A stretch of 64,000 bases of DNA from Mucilaginibacter jinjuensis (GTDB taxonomy: Bacteria; Bacteroidota; Bacteroidia; Sphingobacteriales; Sphingobacteriaceae), in NCBI RefSeq assembly GCF_028596025.1, contig NZ_CP117167.1:5828001-5892000 (forward strand), written 5' to 3'. Each line of letters begins with the position of its first letter. Within the stretch, counting starts at the first letter, position 1. Shown piece by piece: positions 6,806-16,033 of the stretch. The notes under the pieces are model-generated. The model did not search any database. It was not told where the DNA came from and worked only from the letters and a program-made list of their open reading frames with translations. Made by a program: the position numbers and the translations under genes.

Positions 6806-7951
6806 TTATTTGTTTTTCTTTTTGGTCTTTGGCTCAGTGCCTTGCCACATCGTACGATAATCTAACGATGTACCGCCTGTATCTGTACTTGTTGTTGGCG
6901 TAACTGTGGTTTTAGGTTTGGCGGCAGTAGCGGTTGTCTCTTTCTTCTTTTTTACCGTTTTGGTTTCGTAGGGCGCGCCTATGGTGCGGTAATCTAAAGT
7001 AGTGCCGGTTTTGGCTTTGGTTTTGGTTTTTTCTTCAAATAGCTGGGCATATAAAAAATCGGCAGCAAATTGGCTGGCCTGGGTCCAGCGTTCCTGTGTT
7101 TCTTTATCGGCGGAAAAAATCGGATTAAAATGTTTTTGCAATTCGTGCGAATAACCTTCGAATGATTTTATAGCGTTCGGGATCTTCTGCTCATCAGCCT
7201 TACGCTTAATCGCTATCGAACCATACATTGGTGTTCCTTTATGATCGGGATCAATAATGCCATCAGTACTGCCATACACGCTTACAATAGGTGTTTTAGC
7301 ATTTTCGAGCCAATGGATATCAAATATCGCCCCCCAAAAGTTAACAACCGCAGCTACTTTGGTAAACTCGGTCGAGTGCAGATCTGCATCGCTTTTCGAG
7401 AGACCAACCTGTTCGCCCAGCTGCACATTATTGGTATATGCGGTTTGCAAAGCCATAATAGCGCCTGCCGAATTTCCGGCTAAAATTATTTTCGAGGTAT
7501 CAATCCGGTATTTATCGGCATTGAGTTTAAAATAGGCGATGGCTTCTTTTAAATCCTGAATGGCATAGTATGAGCTTTTTTGCAGTTCGCTGGCGCTGAT
7601 ACCGAAGATGATAGTCTTTTTACTCAGCGTATAATTAATAGCTGCAGATACGTAGCCACGCTGTGCAAATTCTTTGCTCCACAATTTAATGCCTTTGTCG
7701 TTCTTAGAACCTGTTCTGAAACCGCCGCCGTGCATCCATATAATCAACGGGCGTTTTTTGGCATTATCATCATGTGGCTGGTAAATATCAAACAGGTGTG
7801 CTTTTTTATCAGAGCTGTTGGCGTAGTTAATATTCTCGTCGATAGTTACGTCTTTAAACAGCATATCTTTATACCTGTGCTGTGTGGTTTGGGCATAGGT
7901 ACTCATGGTAAGTAGAAATGCAGCACCGGTTAAAAATTTTCTGATCAACAT
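6806..7951 (-). CDS. secreted alpha/beta-hydrolase (carboxylesterase-like)
   Basis: A 381-residue exported esterase-type protein. Residues 1-20 are a signal peptide ending STYAQ. The alpha/beta-hydrolase core shows the oxyanion motif HGGGF near 74 and the nucleophile elbow GNSAGA near 158. A catalytic His is likely in GYSHELQ near 265 and an acid in the VYGSTDGIIDPDH block near 227. After the core comes a low-complexity Lys/Thr tail holding two copies of a motif, TTLDYRTIGAPYETKTVKKK near 316 and TSLDYRTMWQGTEPKTKKK at the C-terminus. The substrate is unknown; BD-FAE-like feruloyl or acetyl esterases are the nearest group by motif. Confidence 0.85.
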   Translation of the reverse strand: MLIRKFLTGAAFLLTMSTYAQTTQHRYKDMLFKDVTIDENINYANSSDKKAHLFDIYQPHDDNAKKRPLIIWMHGGGFRTGSKNDKGIKLWSKEFAQRGYVSAAINYTLSKKTIIFGISASELQKSSYYAIQDLKEAIAYFKLNADKYRIDTSKIILAGNSAGAIMALQTAYTNNVQLGEQVGLSKSDADLHSTEFTKVAAVVNFWGAIFDIHWLENAKTPIVSVYGSTDGIIDPDHKGTPMYGSIAIKRKADEQKIPNAIKSFEGYSHELQKHFNPIFSADKETQERWTQASQFAADFLYAQLFEEKTKTKAKTGTTLDYRTIGAPYETKTVKKKKETTATAAKPKTTVTPTTSTDTGGTSLDYRTMWQGTEPKTKKKNK

Positions 7952-8077
7952 AATTCCTGTAAAAAAATAGAATATATACGTTACAAAATTGCTTCGTAGT
8001 TGTTGCAGTATCGGCCAATAATACAGCTTTTGGCTTTTTTACTACATTTGAATTTTGAAGATGCAAGATAATAAAAA

Positions 8078-8452
8078 ATGATTGCAGGATTAGGGACAGA
8101 TTTGGTAGAAGTGGAACGAATTGCTGCAGCGATGGAAAAGCAGGCGGGTTTTCGTGAAATGATATTCTCGGCCACCGAAATTGCTTATTGCGAATCAAAA
8201 ACAAACAAATACGAACATTATGCTGCCCGTTTTGCCGCCAAAGAAGCTTTTTTTAAAGCGCTTGGTACAGGCTGGCTTACCGGAACAGTGTTTAATGAGA
8301 TTGAAATAGTTAATAATGAGGACGGGAAACCCGAAATATTTATCTCGGGCGAAACGGCCGATACCCTAAACCCCATGCGTATTACCAACATCATGGTATC
8401 ACTTACACATGTAAAGGCAATGGCATCGGCAGTGGTAATTATAGAAAAATAA
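8078..8452 (+). CDS. acpS: holo-[acyl-carrier-protein] synthase
   Basis: Transfers 4'-phosphopantetheine from CoA to the serine of acyl carrier protein, activating it for fatty acid synthesis. 124 residues, the normal size of the trimeric AcpS type. The motifs are GLGTDLVEVERI at 4-15 (Mg-binding Asp8) and the ARFAAKEAFFKALGTGW block near 48-64 (catalytic Glu and Lys). The start codon gives the family N-terminus MIAGLGTDLVE. Its stop is 2 bp before the start of the downstream ligase gene, so the two are probably co-transcribed and perhaps translationally coupled. Confidence 0.95.
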   Translation: MIAGLGTDLVEVERIAAAMEKQAGFREMIFSATEIAYCESKTNKYEHYAARFAAKEAFFKALGTGWLTGTVFNEIEIVNNEDGKPEIFISGETADTLNPMRITNIMVSLTHVKAMASAVVIIEK

Positions 8453-8454
8453 GG

Positions 8455-9732
8455 ATGATACAACAGCAGGCCGACGAAGCCACCCTTGTACAGGAACAGA
8501 AATTACGCGAGTTATTAGTTTACCTTTCGCAGCATTCGCCGTTTTATAAAGATCTGTTTGCTCAGAACGAAATCGATATTAACGATATAAAAACCGTTGC
8601 CGATTTAACCCGCATACCCACCACCACCAAGGAAGACCTGCAACAGCGCAACCACGATTTTTTATGCGTACCTGCCGAGAAGGTGATTGAGTATACATCA
8701 ACATCGGGCACATTAGGCGGCCCTGTTACCGTTGCCTTAACAGATAAAGATCTTGATCGCCTGGCCTTAAACGAGTACAACTCATTTTTAAGCGCCGGTG
8801 CTACCAAAGATGATTTGTTCCAGCTTATGCTCACGCTGGATAGGCAGTTTATGGCAGGCATGGCCTACTATTTAGGTTTACGCAAACTGGGGGCTGGCGC
8901 TATCCGCCTGGGGCCAGGTGTACCATCATTGCAATGGGAAACCATTAAGCGTTTAAAGCCTACGGCAATTGTAGCCGTACCATCCTTTATTTTAAAGCTG
9001 ATTAAATACGCCAACGAGAATAACATTGATGTGAATGCATCATCTGTTAAAAAGGCAATTTGTATAGGCGAAAATATCCGGAATACAGATTCTTCGCTGA
9101 ATATTTTAGGGAAGAAGATCACCGATTCCTGGAACATCAAATTGTATTCAACCTACGCATCAACCGAAATGCAAACCGCCTTTACTGAATGCGGCGAAGG
9201 TCACGGAGGGCACTATCAGTCCGATTTAATGATTGCCGAAATTTTGGATGATGACGAAAACCCGGTTGGTCCGTACACTGCCGGAGAGTTAACCATTACC
9301 ACACTTGGTGTAGAAGGGATGCCGCTGCTCCGCTACAAAACAGGCGATATCTGCATGTACTTTGATGAGCCCTGCGCCTGCGGACGATCAAGCTGGAGGT
9401 TATCTCCTATTCTTGGCCGCAAAAAACAAATGATTAAGTTTAAAGGAACTACCCTTTATCCACCCGCCTTGTTTGATTTATTGAACGAGCGTGAGGAAAT
9501 TGTGGACTATGTGGTAGAAGTTTACCCTAATGAAGTTGGGCTGGATGAAGTGCTATTACACATCGTCCCTTCCGTAATCAGTGAAGAGTGCGACCACCAA
9601 ATCCGTGCTTATTTGCAAGCCCGCTTAAGAGTGAGCCCGCATATTAAATATATTACTGCCGAAGAGATTCAGAAAATGCAGTTTCCGGAAACGGTTAGGA
9701 AAGCGGTTAAGTTTATTGACAGGAGGATATAG
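8455..9732 (+). CDS. PaaK-like adenylate-forming ligase
   Basis: A 425-residue member of the phenylacetate-CoA ligase/coenzyme F390 synthetase branch of adenylate-forming enzymes, which activate a carboxylate with ATP and pass it to CoA or another acceptor. Motifs: the phosphate-binding loop TSTSGTLGGP near 82-91, the aromatic-site block STYASTEMQTAFTEC near 228, RYKTGD near 292, a Cys-rich PCACGRS near 305 typical of PaaK proteins, and the hinge GRKKQMIKFKG near 320. The N-terminus HSPFYKDLF is also PaaK-like. Pairing with acpS suggests loading of an acyl or aryl group onto a carrier protein. The true substrate is unknown. Confidence 0.85.
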   Translation: MIQQQADEATLVQEQKLRELLVYLSQHSPFYKDLFAQNEIDINDIKTVADLTRIPTTTKEDLQQRNHDFLCVPAEKVIEYTSTSGTLGGPVTVALTDKDLDRLALNEYNSFLSAGATKDDLFQLMLTLDRQFMAGMAYYLGLRKLGAGAIRLGPGVPSLQWETIKRLKPTAIVAVPSFILKLIKYANENNIDVNASSVKKAICIGENIRNTDSSLNILGKKITDSWNIKLYSTYASTEMQTAFTECGEGHGGHYQSDLMIAEILDDDENPVGPYTAGELTITTLGVEGMPLLRYKTGDICMYFDEPCACGRSSWRLSPILGRKKQMIKFKGTTLYPPALFDLLNEREEIVDYVVEVYPNEVGLDEVLLHIVPSVISEECDHQIRAYLQARLRVSPHIKYITAEEIQKMQFPETVRKAVKFIDRRI

Positions 9733-9850
9733 GAGAGTCCGGGAGTCGGAAAGACAGGAAGTACGGAAGATTATTTGCGAATTTTTAACTTGCGCGCGTT
9801 TGCAACGCGTGCTTAACACTTCTAAGCGTTTGTAACGCCTTTATCCCGCG

Positions 9851-9936
9851 CCCGTCATTGCGAGGTACGAAGCAATCGCGAACTATACAAGGTGGCTCTG
9901 CAAGTCGGAGATTGCTTCGTACCTCGCAATGACGGG
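9851..9936. repeat. inverted repeat, GTCATTGCGAGGTACGAAGC family, copy 2
   Basis: Ends CCCGTCATTGCGAGGTACG and CGTACCTCGCAATGACGGG form near-perfect inverted arms, with GAAGCAATC and GATTGCTTC continuing inward. It sits in the 293-bp gap between the ligase and the SDR. The same gap also holds CGCGTTTGCAACGCG and AAGCGTTTGTAACGC (9793-9840) and CTTGATTCT-type words (9955-10012). Confidence 0.8.
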
Positions 9937-10025
9937 AGTTACATAAGTCTTGTTTCTTGTCTCTAGATTCTTGATTCTCTTACCTGCCTCTTGATTCTTG
10001 CTTCTCTTTTCCCCAACTTCGCTTC

Positions 10026-10775
10026 ATGTCTAAAACATATATCATTAGCGGTGCGGGCACTGGTATTGGCCGTGCTATCGCTCAAAATCTGGCATCGGCA
10101 GGTAATCGTTGTGTATTATTGGGTCGCAGCCTCGATAAATTATTACAGACGCTAACTACGCTCGAAGGTACCAATCACCAGGTTTTGGTGGCCGATATTC
10201 GCGATAAAGCAAGTTTGGCTAATGCAGCCACACAACTGGGCGATGTTGCCGTTAACGGATTAATTGCCAACTCAGGCATCGGAGGCGAAAACTACTGGGG
10301 CGATGATGATCGCTGGGATGCTATTATTGATACCAACCTTACCGGTACATATAACTTTGTAAATACCTTTTTACCCAATCTGCGCAATGCAGATGCAGAA
10401 AAATATATTGTAATTACTTCATCGGTACTGGCACGTTTAGGCGTGCCTGATTATTCGGCCTACTGTGCTTCTAAGGCTGGCTTATTGGGGCTGATGCGTG
10501 TATGGGCCGCCCAATATGCCAAAGAAAACATTTTGGTGAATGCCATTTGCCCGGGCTGGGTTGATACAGACATGGCCCAAAGCGGCTTGCAAAGTATTGC
10601 CGACAGCATTGGTGTTACCAAACAGGAGTTTTATGACATAGCCATGCAAAGCGTACCCCTACGCCGCATGAGCGACCCTGAAGAAGTGGCTGACCTTGTA
10701 AATTACCTCGTTAACCAACGCTCGGTAACCGGGCAGGCTTTTGATATCAACGGTGGCGCTGTAATGAACAGTTAG
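10026..10775 (+). CDS. short-chain dehydrogenase/reductase
   Basis: A 249-residue classical SDR, an NAD(P)-dependent oxidoreductase with a Rossmann fold. Cofactor motif SGAGTGIG at 8-15, NSGIGG near 84 (in place of the usual NNAG), catalytic Ser in ITSSVLARLG near 136, Tyr and Lys in YSAYCASK near 146-150, then NAICPGWVDTDMA. The C-terminus GQAFDINGGAVMNS is typical. FabG-like ketoreductases are the closest type, and the acpS and ligase genes upstream make a role on carrier-bound acyl groups possible but unproven. Its TAG stop overlaps the opposite-strand stop of the next gene. Confidence 0.9.
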   Translation: MSKTYIISGAGTGIGRAIAQNLASAGNRCVLLGRSLDKLLQTLTTLEGTNHQVLVADIRDKASLANAATQLGDVAVNGLIANSGIGGENYWGDDDRWDAIIDTNLTGTYNFVNTFLPNLRNADAEKYIVITSSVLARLGVPDYSAYCASKAGLLGLMRVWAAQYAKENILVNAICPGWVDTDMAQSGLQSIADSIGVTKQEFYDIAMQSVPLRRMSDPEEVADLVNYLVNQRSVTGQAFDINGGAVMNS

Positions 10776-12328
10776 AGCAGCGGCACCGTTATACTAAACG
10801 GTTCGGAATGCTCACTTTCATTTTTAATTCGATCAATGGCCGTTACTACGTAGATATATTTTTTACCTTTTTCGACAGTATTATCTAACAGCGCAGGGTC
10901 TGTATTGTATTTGATCAGCAGGATATGTGATGGATCATCGATGTCGATTTTCTCATCGCCATTAAAGCGGTAAACCACGTAGCCGAAGGTAGGCTCCAGA
11001 TCTTTAGCCGGTGCAGGAGCCTGCCAGGTTAATAATACACCTTTCGGCCCGCTGGTTGCGGTTAATTGTTGCGGCGTATTTGGGGCGATAGAATCGCGCC
11101 ACAGCATAATAGGCGGCAAGGCAGGATATTTATAAAAGTTTTGACGGAGCGAATCTGTAAAACCTATAAAATTACTGGTTAGCGAGTTCGAACTAAAATA
11201 CACGCTCCCCTGTACACGGGGGTTGCCGCGTACATACCGTACCTGGTTAGGCAGTTCTCGCGGATTTTTAAATGCGGGCGAATGTGCTTCGGCCATGCGG
11301 TATGGCGCCTGACCTATGTATACATGGTGCCCGTTCGCATTATTACCCCACCAGTCAACCAGTTTATCAAATGCTGCTGCACGATTACCAATTTGCCAGT
11401 ACACCTGCGGGTTAATATAATCAATCCATCCCTCACGGATCCACTTACGGGTATCAGCATAGTTTTCTGAGTATGATGGGCCTCCGTGTGTGTCAGAACC
11501 TTCTACATCCTCATCTTTATTACGCCACACACCACGCGGGCTTATACCCCATTTAAGGTTTGGCTTATACTTGTGGATACTATCGCCAACCATTTTAATC
11601 AGCTTATCTACGTTATCACGGCGCCAGGCACGGATGTCGGTAAAATCAGCACCGTATTCTTTAAAGGCATCAGCATCATGGATAGTTTGCCCGGCTATGA
11701 GGTATGGGTAAAAATAGTCGTCCATGTGAATGCCGTCTACATCGTAATTCTTCACAATGTCCAGTATCACCTGCACTATGTACTCACGCACTTCAGGCAA
11801 TCCTGGATTAAACAGTTTTTGTCCTCCATAAATAAAGAACCACTCCGGGTGCGTTTTAGTGGGATGATTGGCTGCTATGTTGCTATAGTTGGCATCGGCA
11901 GTGGCACGGTATGGGTTAACCCAGGCATGCAGTTCCATGCCACGTTTGTGGGCTTCGGTAATGGCAAACTCTAAGGGATCGTAAAATGGATTTGGCGCTT
12001 GCCCCTGCTTACCCGTTAACCACCTCGACCAGGGTTCGCGGCTCTTGGCGTAAAAGGCATCGGCAGCAGGCCTCACCTGGAACATTACCGCATTCATATT
12101 GCTTTGCTGGTGAAAATCAAGGATCCGGATCAGCTGTTCTTTCTGCTTATCGCTGGTAAGGTTTACGCTGCTGGGCCAGTCAATGTTCATTACAGTGGCA
12201 ACCCATACGCCTCTAAATTCGCGCTTGGGTGCTTTTTGTCTCACTTTTGCTGTATCTACCTGCGCTTGTGCCTGCGTAAAAAGCACCGCTGTAAGTAGTA
12301 TAAAAATCAATCGTTTGCCTGTAAACAT
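10772..12328 (-). CDS. secreted GHL10-type glycoside hydrolase (DUF187)
   Basis: A 518-residue exported protein with a signal peptide (1-22, ending TQAQA). The GHL10/DUF187 TIM-barrel domain (about 36-400) has FRGVWVATVMNIDWPSS near 38, NAVMFQVRPAADAFY near 77, LHAWVNPYRA near 132, VDGIHMDDYFYP near 197, KWGISPRGVWRN near 257 and YINPQVYWQIG near 302. A fibronectin type III-like module fills about 405-518 (SGPKGVLLTWQAP, GYVVYRF, YIYVVTAIDR). Members are thought to act on cell-wall or other polysaccharides; the substrate is not readable here. The stop codon overlaps that of the convergent SDR, leaving no room for a terminator. Confidence 0.9.
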   Translation of the reverse strand: MFTGKRLIFILLTAVLFTQAQAQVDTAKVRQKAPKREFRGVWVATVMNIDWPSSVNLTSDKQKEQLIRILDFHQQSNMNAVMFQVRPAADAFYAKSREPWSRWLTGKQGQAPNPFYDPLEFAITEAHKRGMELHAWVNPYRATADANYSNIAANHPTKTHPEWFFIYGGQKLFNPGLPEVREYIVQVILDIVKNYDVDGIHMDDYFYPYLIAGQTIHDADAFKEYGADFTDIRAWRRDNVDKLIKMVGDSIHKYKPNLKWGISPRGVWRNKDEDVEGSDTHGGPSYSENYADTRKWIREGWIDYINPQVYWQIGNRAAAFDKLVDWWGNNANGHHVYIGQAPYRMAEAHSPAFKNPRELPNQVRYVRGNPRVQGSVYFSSNSLTSNFIGFTDSLRQNFYKYPALPPIMLWRDSIAPNTPQQLTATSGPKGVLLTWQAPAPAKDLEPTFGYVVYRFNGDEKIDIDDPSHILLIKYNTDPALLDNTVEKGKKYIYVVTAIDRIKNESEHSEPFSITVPLL

Positions 12329-12594
12329 TATCCTATTTTTTTAAGAGCTGCAAAGATATAGAAACTTTATACAATGGGGTTTTAGTATTAAATGCAATAA
12401 TTTGATGTATTTTGTGTTTTATGATATAGTATTTATTTTAAACTAAATACGGCAAATGGGGTTTCTGTTATAGTTAACAAGGCTTCAGTTAATATAATTT
12501 TTGTATTATCGCAAAACGTTGATGCGCAGTTTGCGATGCTGATAAACCAATTTTATAAACGGCATTAACACATTTATCACTTAAAGAGATACTT
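12329..12594. other. divergent promoter region, A+T-rich
   Basis: A 266-bp gap between the minus-strand glycosidase and the plus-strand coiled-coil gene, with no reading frame of note. AATTTTTGTATTATCGCAAAA (about 12496-12516) resembles a degenerate -7 region for the plus-strand gene. I see no strong -33 partner and no hairpin. Confidence 0.35.
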
Positions 12595-13512
12595 ATGGAG
12601 AACCAATCGGGACAAAATTCAAATTCCAGAAAAAACTCAAACGTTATTTACTTTTTAATTGTGGTTGTAGTGGCTTTACTCGGCACGGATGTATACCTCT
12701 ACTACCAAAAAAGAGGTACCGACGAAAAAGTTGTATACCAAAACGATGAGAAAACACGCTTACAAACCGAGCTTGACAGTCTGGAAGCACAGATACAACA
12801 GGTAAACTCAAGCAAAACCAAAATGAATGCAGAGATGATCGCTAAAAACGATTCGTTGCAAACCAAAATTAAATATCTGCGCGTACAACTGGCAAAAGGC
12901 AAGCTAACCGCGGCAGAATTAGCCAAAGCACAGGAAGATGTAAAACAGTTACGCTATTTTGTAACCAAATACACCGCCGACCTGGAAGAGCTGAAAAAAC
13001 AAAATGCCAGCCTGACATCAGAAAGAGATACACTTAAAACTAACCTGGCTACCGTAAGTACAAAGGCGACTACGCTGGAAACAGAGAACAAAGACCTGAG
13101 TACAAAAGTACAGGTAGGTTCGGCATTAAAAACTTCGAGCTTAAGTGCTGTATCTTATAAAGTAAAAGACAATGGCAAAGAATCAACCAATGAAAAAGCT
13201 AAAAACGTTAAGAAATTAAAGCTCACTTTCACTGTTGTTAATAATACAATTGCAACGCAGGGCATGCACGATATTTATGTACGTGTAATTGACCCGGCCG
13301 GCAATTTAATAACACAGGATGATTCGGGTACTTTTAGTTCTGATGGACAGGATCTGCAGTTTACCTACAAAACTTCTATCGAGTATAAAAATGACGATAC
13401 CAGTTATACAATTGACTGGGTAAATCCAACACCTTTCCAAAAAGGAGCTTATACCGTAATTTTATATGCCGATGGCTTTACTATGGGTAAAACCACTGTA
13501 ACATTAAAATAA
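12595..13512 (+). CDS. membrane-anchored coiled-coil protein
   Basis: A 305-residue protein with a short Asn/Ser-rich cytoplasmic tail (1-16), one transmembrane helix (about 17-38, NVIYFLIVVVVALLGTDVYL) and a long coiled coil (about 50-165, with heptads such as LQTELDSLEAQIQQVNSSK). A beta-rich C-terminal domain follows (about 175-305, KLKLTFTVVNNTIA, DIYVRVIDPAGNLI, AYTVILYADGFTMGKT). The layout suggests a periplasm-facing envelope protein. I do not recognise a named family. A perfect palindromic terminator follows, so it is monocistronic. Confidence 0.75.
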   Translation: MENQSGQNSNSRKNSNVIYFLIVVVVALLGTDVYLYYQKRGTDEKVVYQNDEKTRLQTELDSLEAQIQQVNSSKTKMNAEMIAKNDSLQTKIKYLRVQLAKGKLTAAELAKAQEDVKQLRYFVTKYTADLEELKKQNASLTSERDTLKTNLATVSTKATTLETENKDLSTKVQVGSALKTSSLSAVSYKVKDNGKESTNEKAKNVKKLKLTFTVVNNTIATQGMHDIYVRVIDPAGNLITQDDSGTFSSDGQDLQFTYKTSIEYKNDDTSYTIDWVNPTPFQKGAYTVILYADGFTMGKTTVTLK

Positions 13513-13529
13513 TTTAATATTATATAAAT

Positions 13530-13570
13530 AAGAAAGCCCTGCTGTAATTACAGCAGGGCTTTCTTATTTA
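13530..13570 (+). terminator. terminator of the coiled-coil gene
   Basis: A perfect 36-bp palindrome: AAGAAAGCCCTGCTGTAA (13530-13547) followed directly by its reverse complement (13548-13565). It carries T-rich flanks on both strands, so it can work bidirectionally. Confidence 0.8.
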
Positions 13571-13583
13571 TAACTTTAGCTTA

Positions 13584-13754
13584 TTAAAGCCTGGCACTTA
13601 ATATTTGCCTCGACTCATGTGCCGTGACGTGCAGATTTTTTTTAAAGGTTAGGTGGCTATTCACCGCAGCATCGGGCAAGTGCCGATGGATAAAAACAGA
13701 GAGCCCCGTTAACGCAACAAATACGTAAACGAGCACAATTAATTGCTTATTCAT
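13584..13754 (-). CDS. possible 56-residue membrane or secreted peptide
   Basis: ATG at 13754 gives MNKQLIVLVYVFVALTGLSV with one hydrophobic N-terminal segment (4-20), then a polar tail (HRHLPDAAVNSHLTFKKNLH). It could be a signal-anchored small protein. It lies just downstream of, and reads into, the bidirectional palindrome. No family is recognised and coding status is uncertain. Confidence 0.35.
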   Translation of the reverse strand: MNKQLIVLVYVFVALTGLSVFIHRHLPDAAVNSHLTFKKNLHVTAHESRQILSARL

Positions 13755-13860
13755 TAGTTTATAATTAGGTAACACAATGTAATGAAAAAATTACATTCGC
13801 AAAAAAAATCGTAATTTTTTTTCACTCCTAATTAATGGCAGATGGGTTGATGTGTGGTAC

Positions 13861-14541
13861 TTATACTATCAATTTATACCCTAAGCCCCGTATATTGATA
13901 ATTTGGATTGTTGTATCGGTATGTAAATGTTTACGTAGTTTGGTAATAAACACATCCATGGTACGAACGTTAAACGGGGTATCATCTCCCCATAATTTTA
14001 ATAGAGTGGCCTTGCGGTCGAGCAACTGATTTTTGTGTTGCGCCAATAAGTATAAAAGTTCACTCTCTTTGTGCGATAACTTAATGATTGACCCCTTGCT
14101 TATCAGTTCCTGCCGTTTAGGATAGAAACAAAATGCACCGATGTTAACCGATGTTTCCTTTGTATCGGTAGTGGTGTTTCGCCGCAGTAATTCATTAACA
14201 CGCAAAATCAATTCTTCCAGGCTGAAAGGCTTTTTCAGGTAATCATTACCGCCGTTGCCGTAGCCTTCAACCACATCTTTATCCTGCGAACGGGCGGTTA
14301 AAAATAAAACGGGGGTTGTTTGGTTTATTTTACGAAACTCCTTTACAAAGGTAAAACCATCCATAAAGGGCATCATTACATCTACAATGCAAATATCAAA
14401 ATTGGTTTTATAGATAGCCTGCAATCCCATTTGGCCATTATTTAAATGAGTAACACCAAACCCGCGACTTTGCAGCGTTTCTGTTACAATTTTGGCAAGT
14501 TGCAGCTCATCTTCAAGAAACAATACGCTGGCCGATTTCAT
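13861..14541 (-). CDS. OmpR/PhoB-family response regulator
   Basis: A 226-residue DNA-binding response regulator. The receiver domain (1-120) has acidic residues at 10-11 (LEDE), phospho-acceptor Asp54 in DICIVDVMMPFMDGF, Thr in VLFLTARSQD and Lys in DYLKKPFSLEEL. The winged-helix domain (about 130-226) ends with TKLRKHLHTDTTIQIINIRG. It overlaps the upstream kinase gene by 29 bp, indicating a coupled two-component pair similar in size and type to RprY/RprX of Bacteroides. The target genes cannot be read from the sequence. Confidence 0.92.
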   Translation of the reverse strand: MKSASVLFLEDELQLAKIVTETLQSRGFGVTHLNNGQMGLQAIYKTNFDICIVDVMMPFMDGFTFVKEFRKINQTTPVLFLTARSQDKDVVEGYGNGGNDYLKKPFSLEELILRVNELLRRNTTTDTKETSVNIGAFCFYPKRQELISKGSIIKLSHKESELLYLLAQHKNQLLDRKATLLKLWGDDTPFNVRTMDVFITKLRKHLHTDTTIQIINIRGLGYKLIV

Positions 14542-16033
14542 GAGTAGCTAAAGGAAGTTTTATAGTAAATATAGTTGCCTTATTTGCACTTGTTAAGGTG
14601 AGGCTGCCACCATGTTGCTGCACCACAGTGCGGGCATAACTTAGCCCCAGGCCGTAACCTTTTACATTGTGTGTATTACCTGTTGAAACCCTGAAAAATT
14701 TCTCGAAAACCTTATCCGCATACTCTGCCGGGATACCAGGCCCGTCGTTGCAAAAATTGATATGCACCCAATCATTTATAACATTTACTTCGATACTAAT
14801 TACAGGTTGTTCGCTCCCATATTTAATGGCATTATCAAGCAAGTTGGCCAATACATTGCCAATGTGTATAGTGTCGCCTGTAATATAAAGTTCTTCGGTA
14901 GGTAAGACTACATTAAGGGTTGCAGTTTTAGCCTGCAATTGCGGCTGGTATTGGTGAATGCAGTTTTTAATTGCGTCTGTTAAGCAGATCTGCTGCCGGT
15001 TAAAGCTGGCAATACCCTGATCGTTCAGGATACTTTTCAAAATCTGGTCAATCAAATTGGTGAGGTTAGATGCCTGGTAACGGATAATACCCAAGTATTC
15101 ATCTGCCGAAGTTTTACTCAGGTTAAAATCCTGAATAGCTTCCGCAGCGACACTGATGGTGGCTACGGGTGTCTTCAATTCGTGGGTCATGTTGTTCACA
15201 AAATCATCTTTAAGCCGGGCCAGCTTTTTTTGCGACAGCATAGTTTTAACCGTGTAGGTATAACAGCCGATGGTAATAGCTACAAGTAGCAGCGAACTGA
15301 TGATCACCCATTTCATCTTCCTGAAAAAGATAAGATTGGGGTTGATAAAATAAGCGTTGATACCTATTAATGGGTGATGGAATCCATATTTAAACCGCCG
15401 GGTGCTATAGTTGTAACCAGAGAGCGGCTCATTGGGTGTACTCCACTTTTTAAAAACGTACCGGGTAAATTTAAGGTCGAAATTGTCGTATATATCCCGT
15501 TTGCGTAACTCCTGCCGGTAAATACTTTCTAATCTTTTAATATTAAGCCGGTCATTTTTATAAACGGTTGATAAAAGATCACCTAATTTTTCGGTGTAAT
15601 AATATGACGAGCCGTTTTTAAGATCGTTGGCTAAAAGGCTTTCGATGAATTTATCTATAAAGAATGCTTTGGCATCAGGCGTAATAGCCGTAATACGTTT
15701 TTTGTAATCGAACCCAATGTAAAACGGGCTGCGTTCTTCAACAGGGTGTTTATCCTGAAGAATAAACTGGGTACTTGCCGAACGGGCATCGTAATGGGCA
15801 GTAACCACAACCAAGTTGGTATCGGCAAGCCATGTTTTATACTGTGCGGCAAATTCATCGCGCCTAAGATCCATCAGGTGGTTTACAGCTTTATCAAGCG
15901 CATCATTAATATCACTCTTAAAAACACGTACACTGCTTTGGTAGGCCGCATAGTTCCAATAAAATTGCAAACCCAGCAAAAAGCCTGTACATAAAGTCAT
16001 CAGGCCAATTACAAGGTTAATCCTTTTATTCAT
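14513..16033 (-). CDS. sensor histidine kinase, partner of the OmpR-type regulator
   Basis: A 506-residue membrane kinase. TM1 is about 7-28 (LVIGLMTLCTGFLLGLQFYW), followed by a roughly 210-residue extracytoplasmic sensor region and TM2 about 240-260 (WVIISSLLLVAITIGCYTY). The HisKA motif NNMTHELKTPVATIS lies near 280, and the ATP-binding domain has DNAIKYG (N box), CNDGPGIP (G1) and KGYGLGLSYARTVV (G2). The overlap with the regulator gene fixes the partnership. The sensed signal is unknown. Confidence 0.92.
   Translation of the reverse strand: MNKRINLVIGLMTLCTGFLLGLQFYWNYAAYQSSVRVFKSDINDALDKAVNHLMDLRRDEFAAQYKTWLADTNLVVVTAHYDARSASTQFILQDKHPVEERSPFYIGFDYKKRITAITPDAKAFFIDKFIESLLANDLKNGSSYYYTEKLGDLLSTVYKNDRLNIKRLESIYRQELRKRDIYDNFDLKFTRYVFKKWSTPNEPLSGYNYSTRRFKYGFHHPLIGINAYFINPNLIFFRKMKWVIISSLLLVAITIGCYTYTVKTMLSQKKLARLKDDFVNNMTHELKTPVATISVAAEAIQDFNLSKTSADEYLGIIRYQASNLTNLIDQILKSILNDQGIASFNRQQICLTDAIKNCIHQYQPQLQAKTATLNVVLPTEELYITGDTIHIGNVLANLLDNAIKYGSEQPVISIEVNVINDWVHINFCNDGPGIPAEYADKVFEKFFRVSTGNTHNVKGYGLGLSYARTVVQQHGGSLTLTSANKATIFTIKLPLATHEIGQRIVS

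Noticed and set aside
12702..12926. Antisense frame inside the coiled-coil gene, and similar antisense frames across the trp, hflX and prfA genes
   Set aside because: They mirror codon structure of the sense genes and show no family motif.
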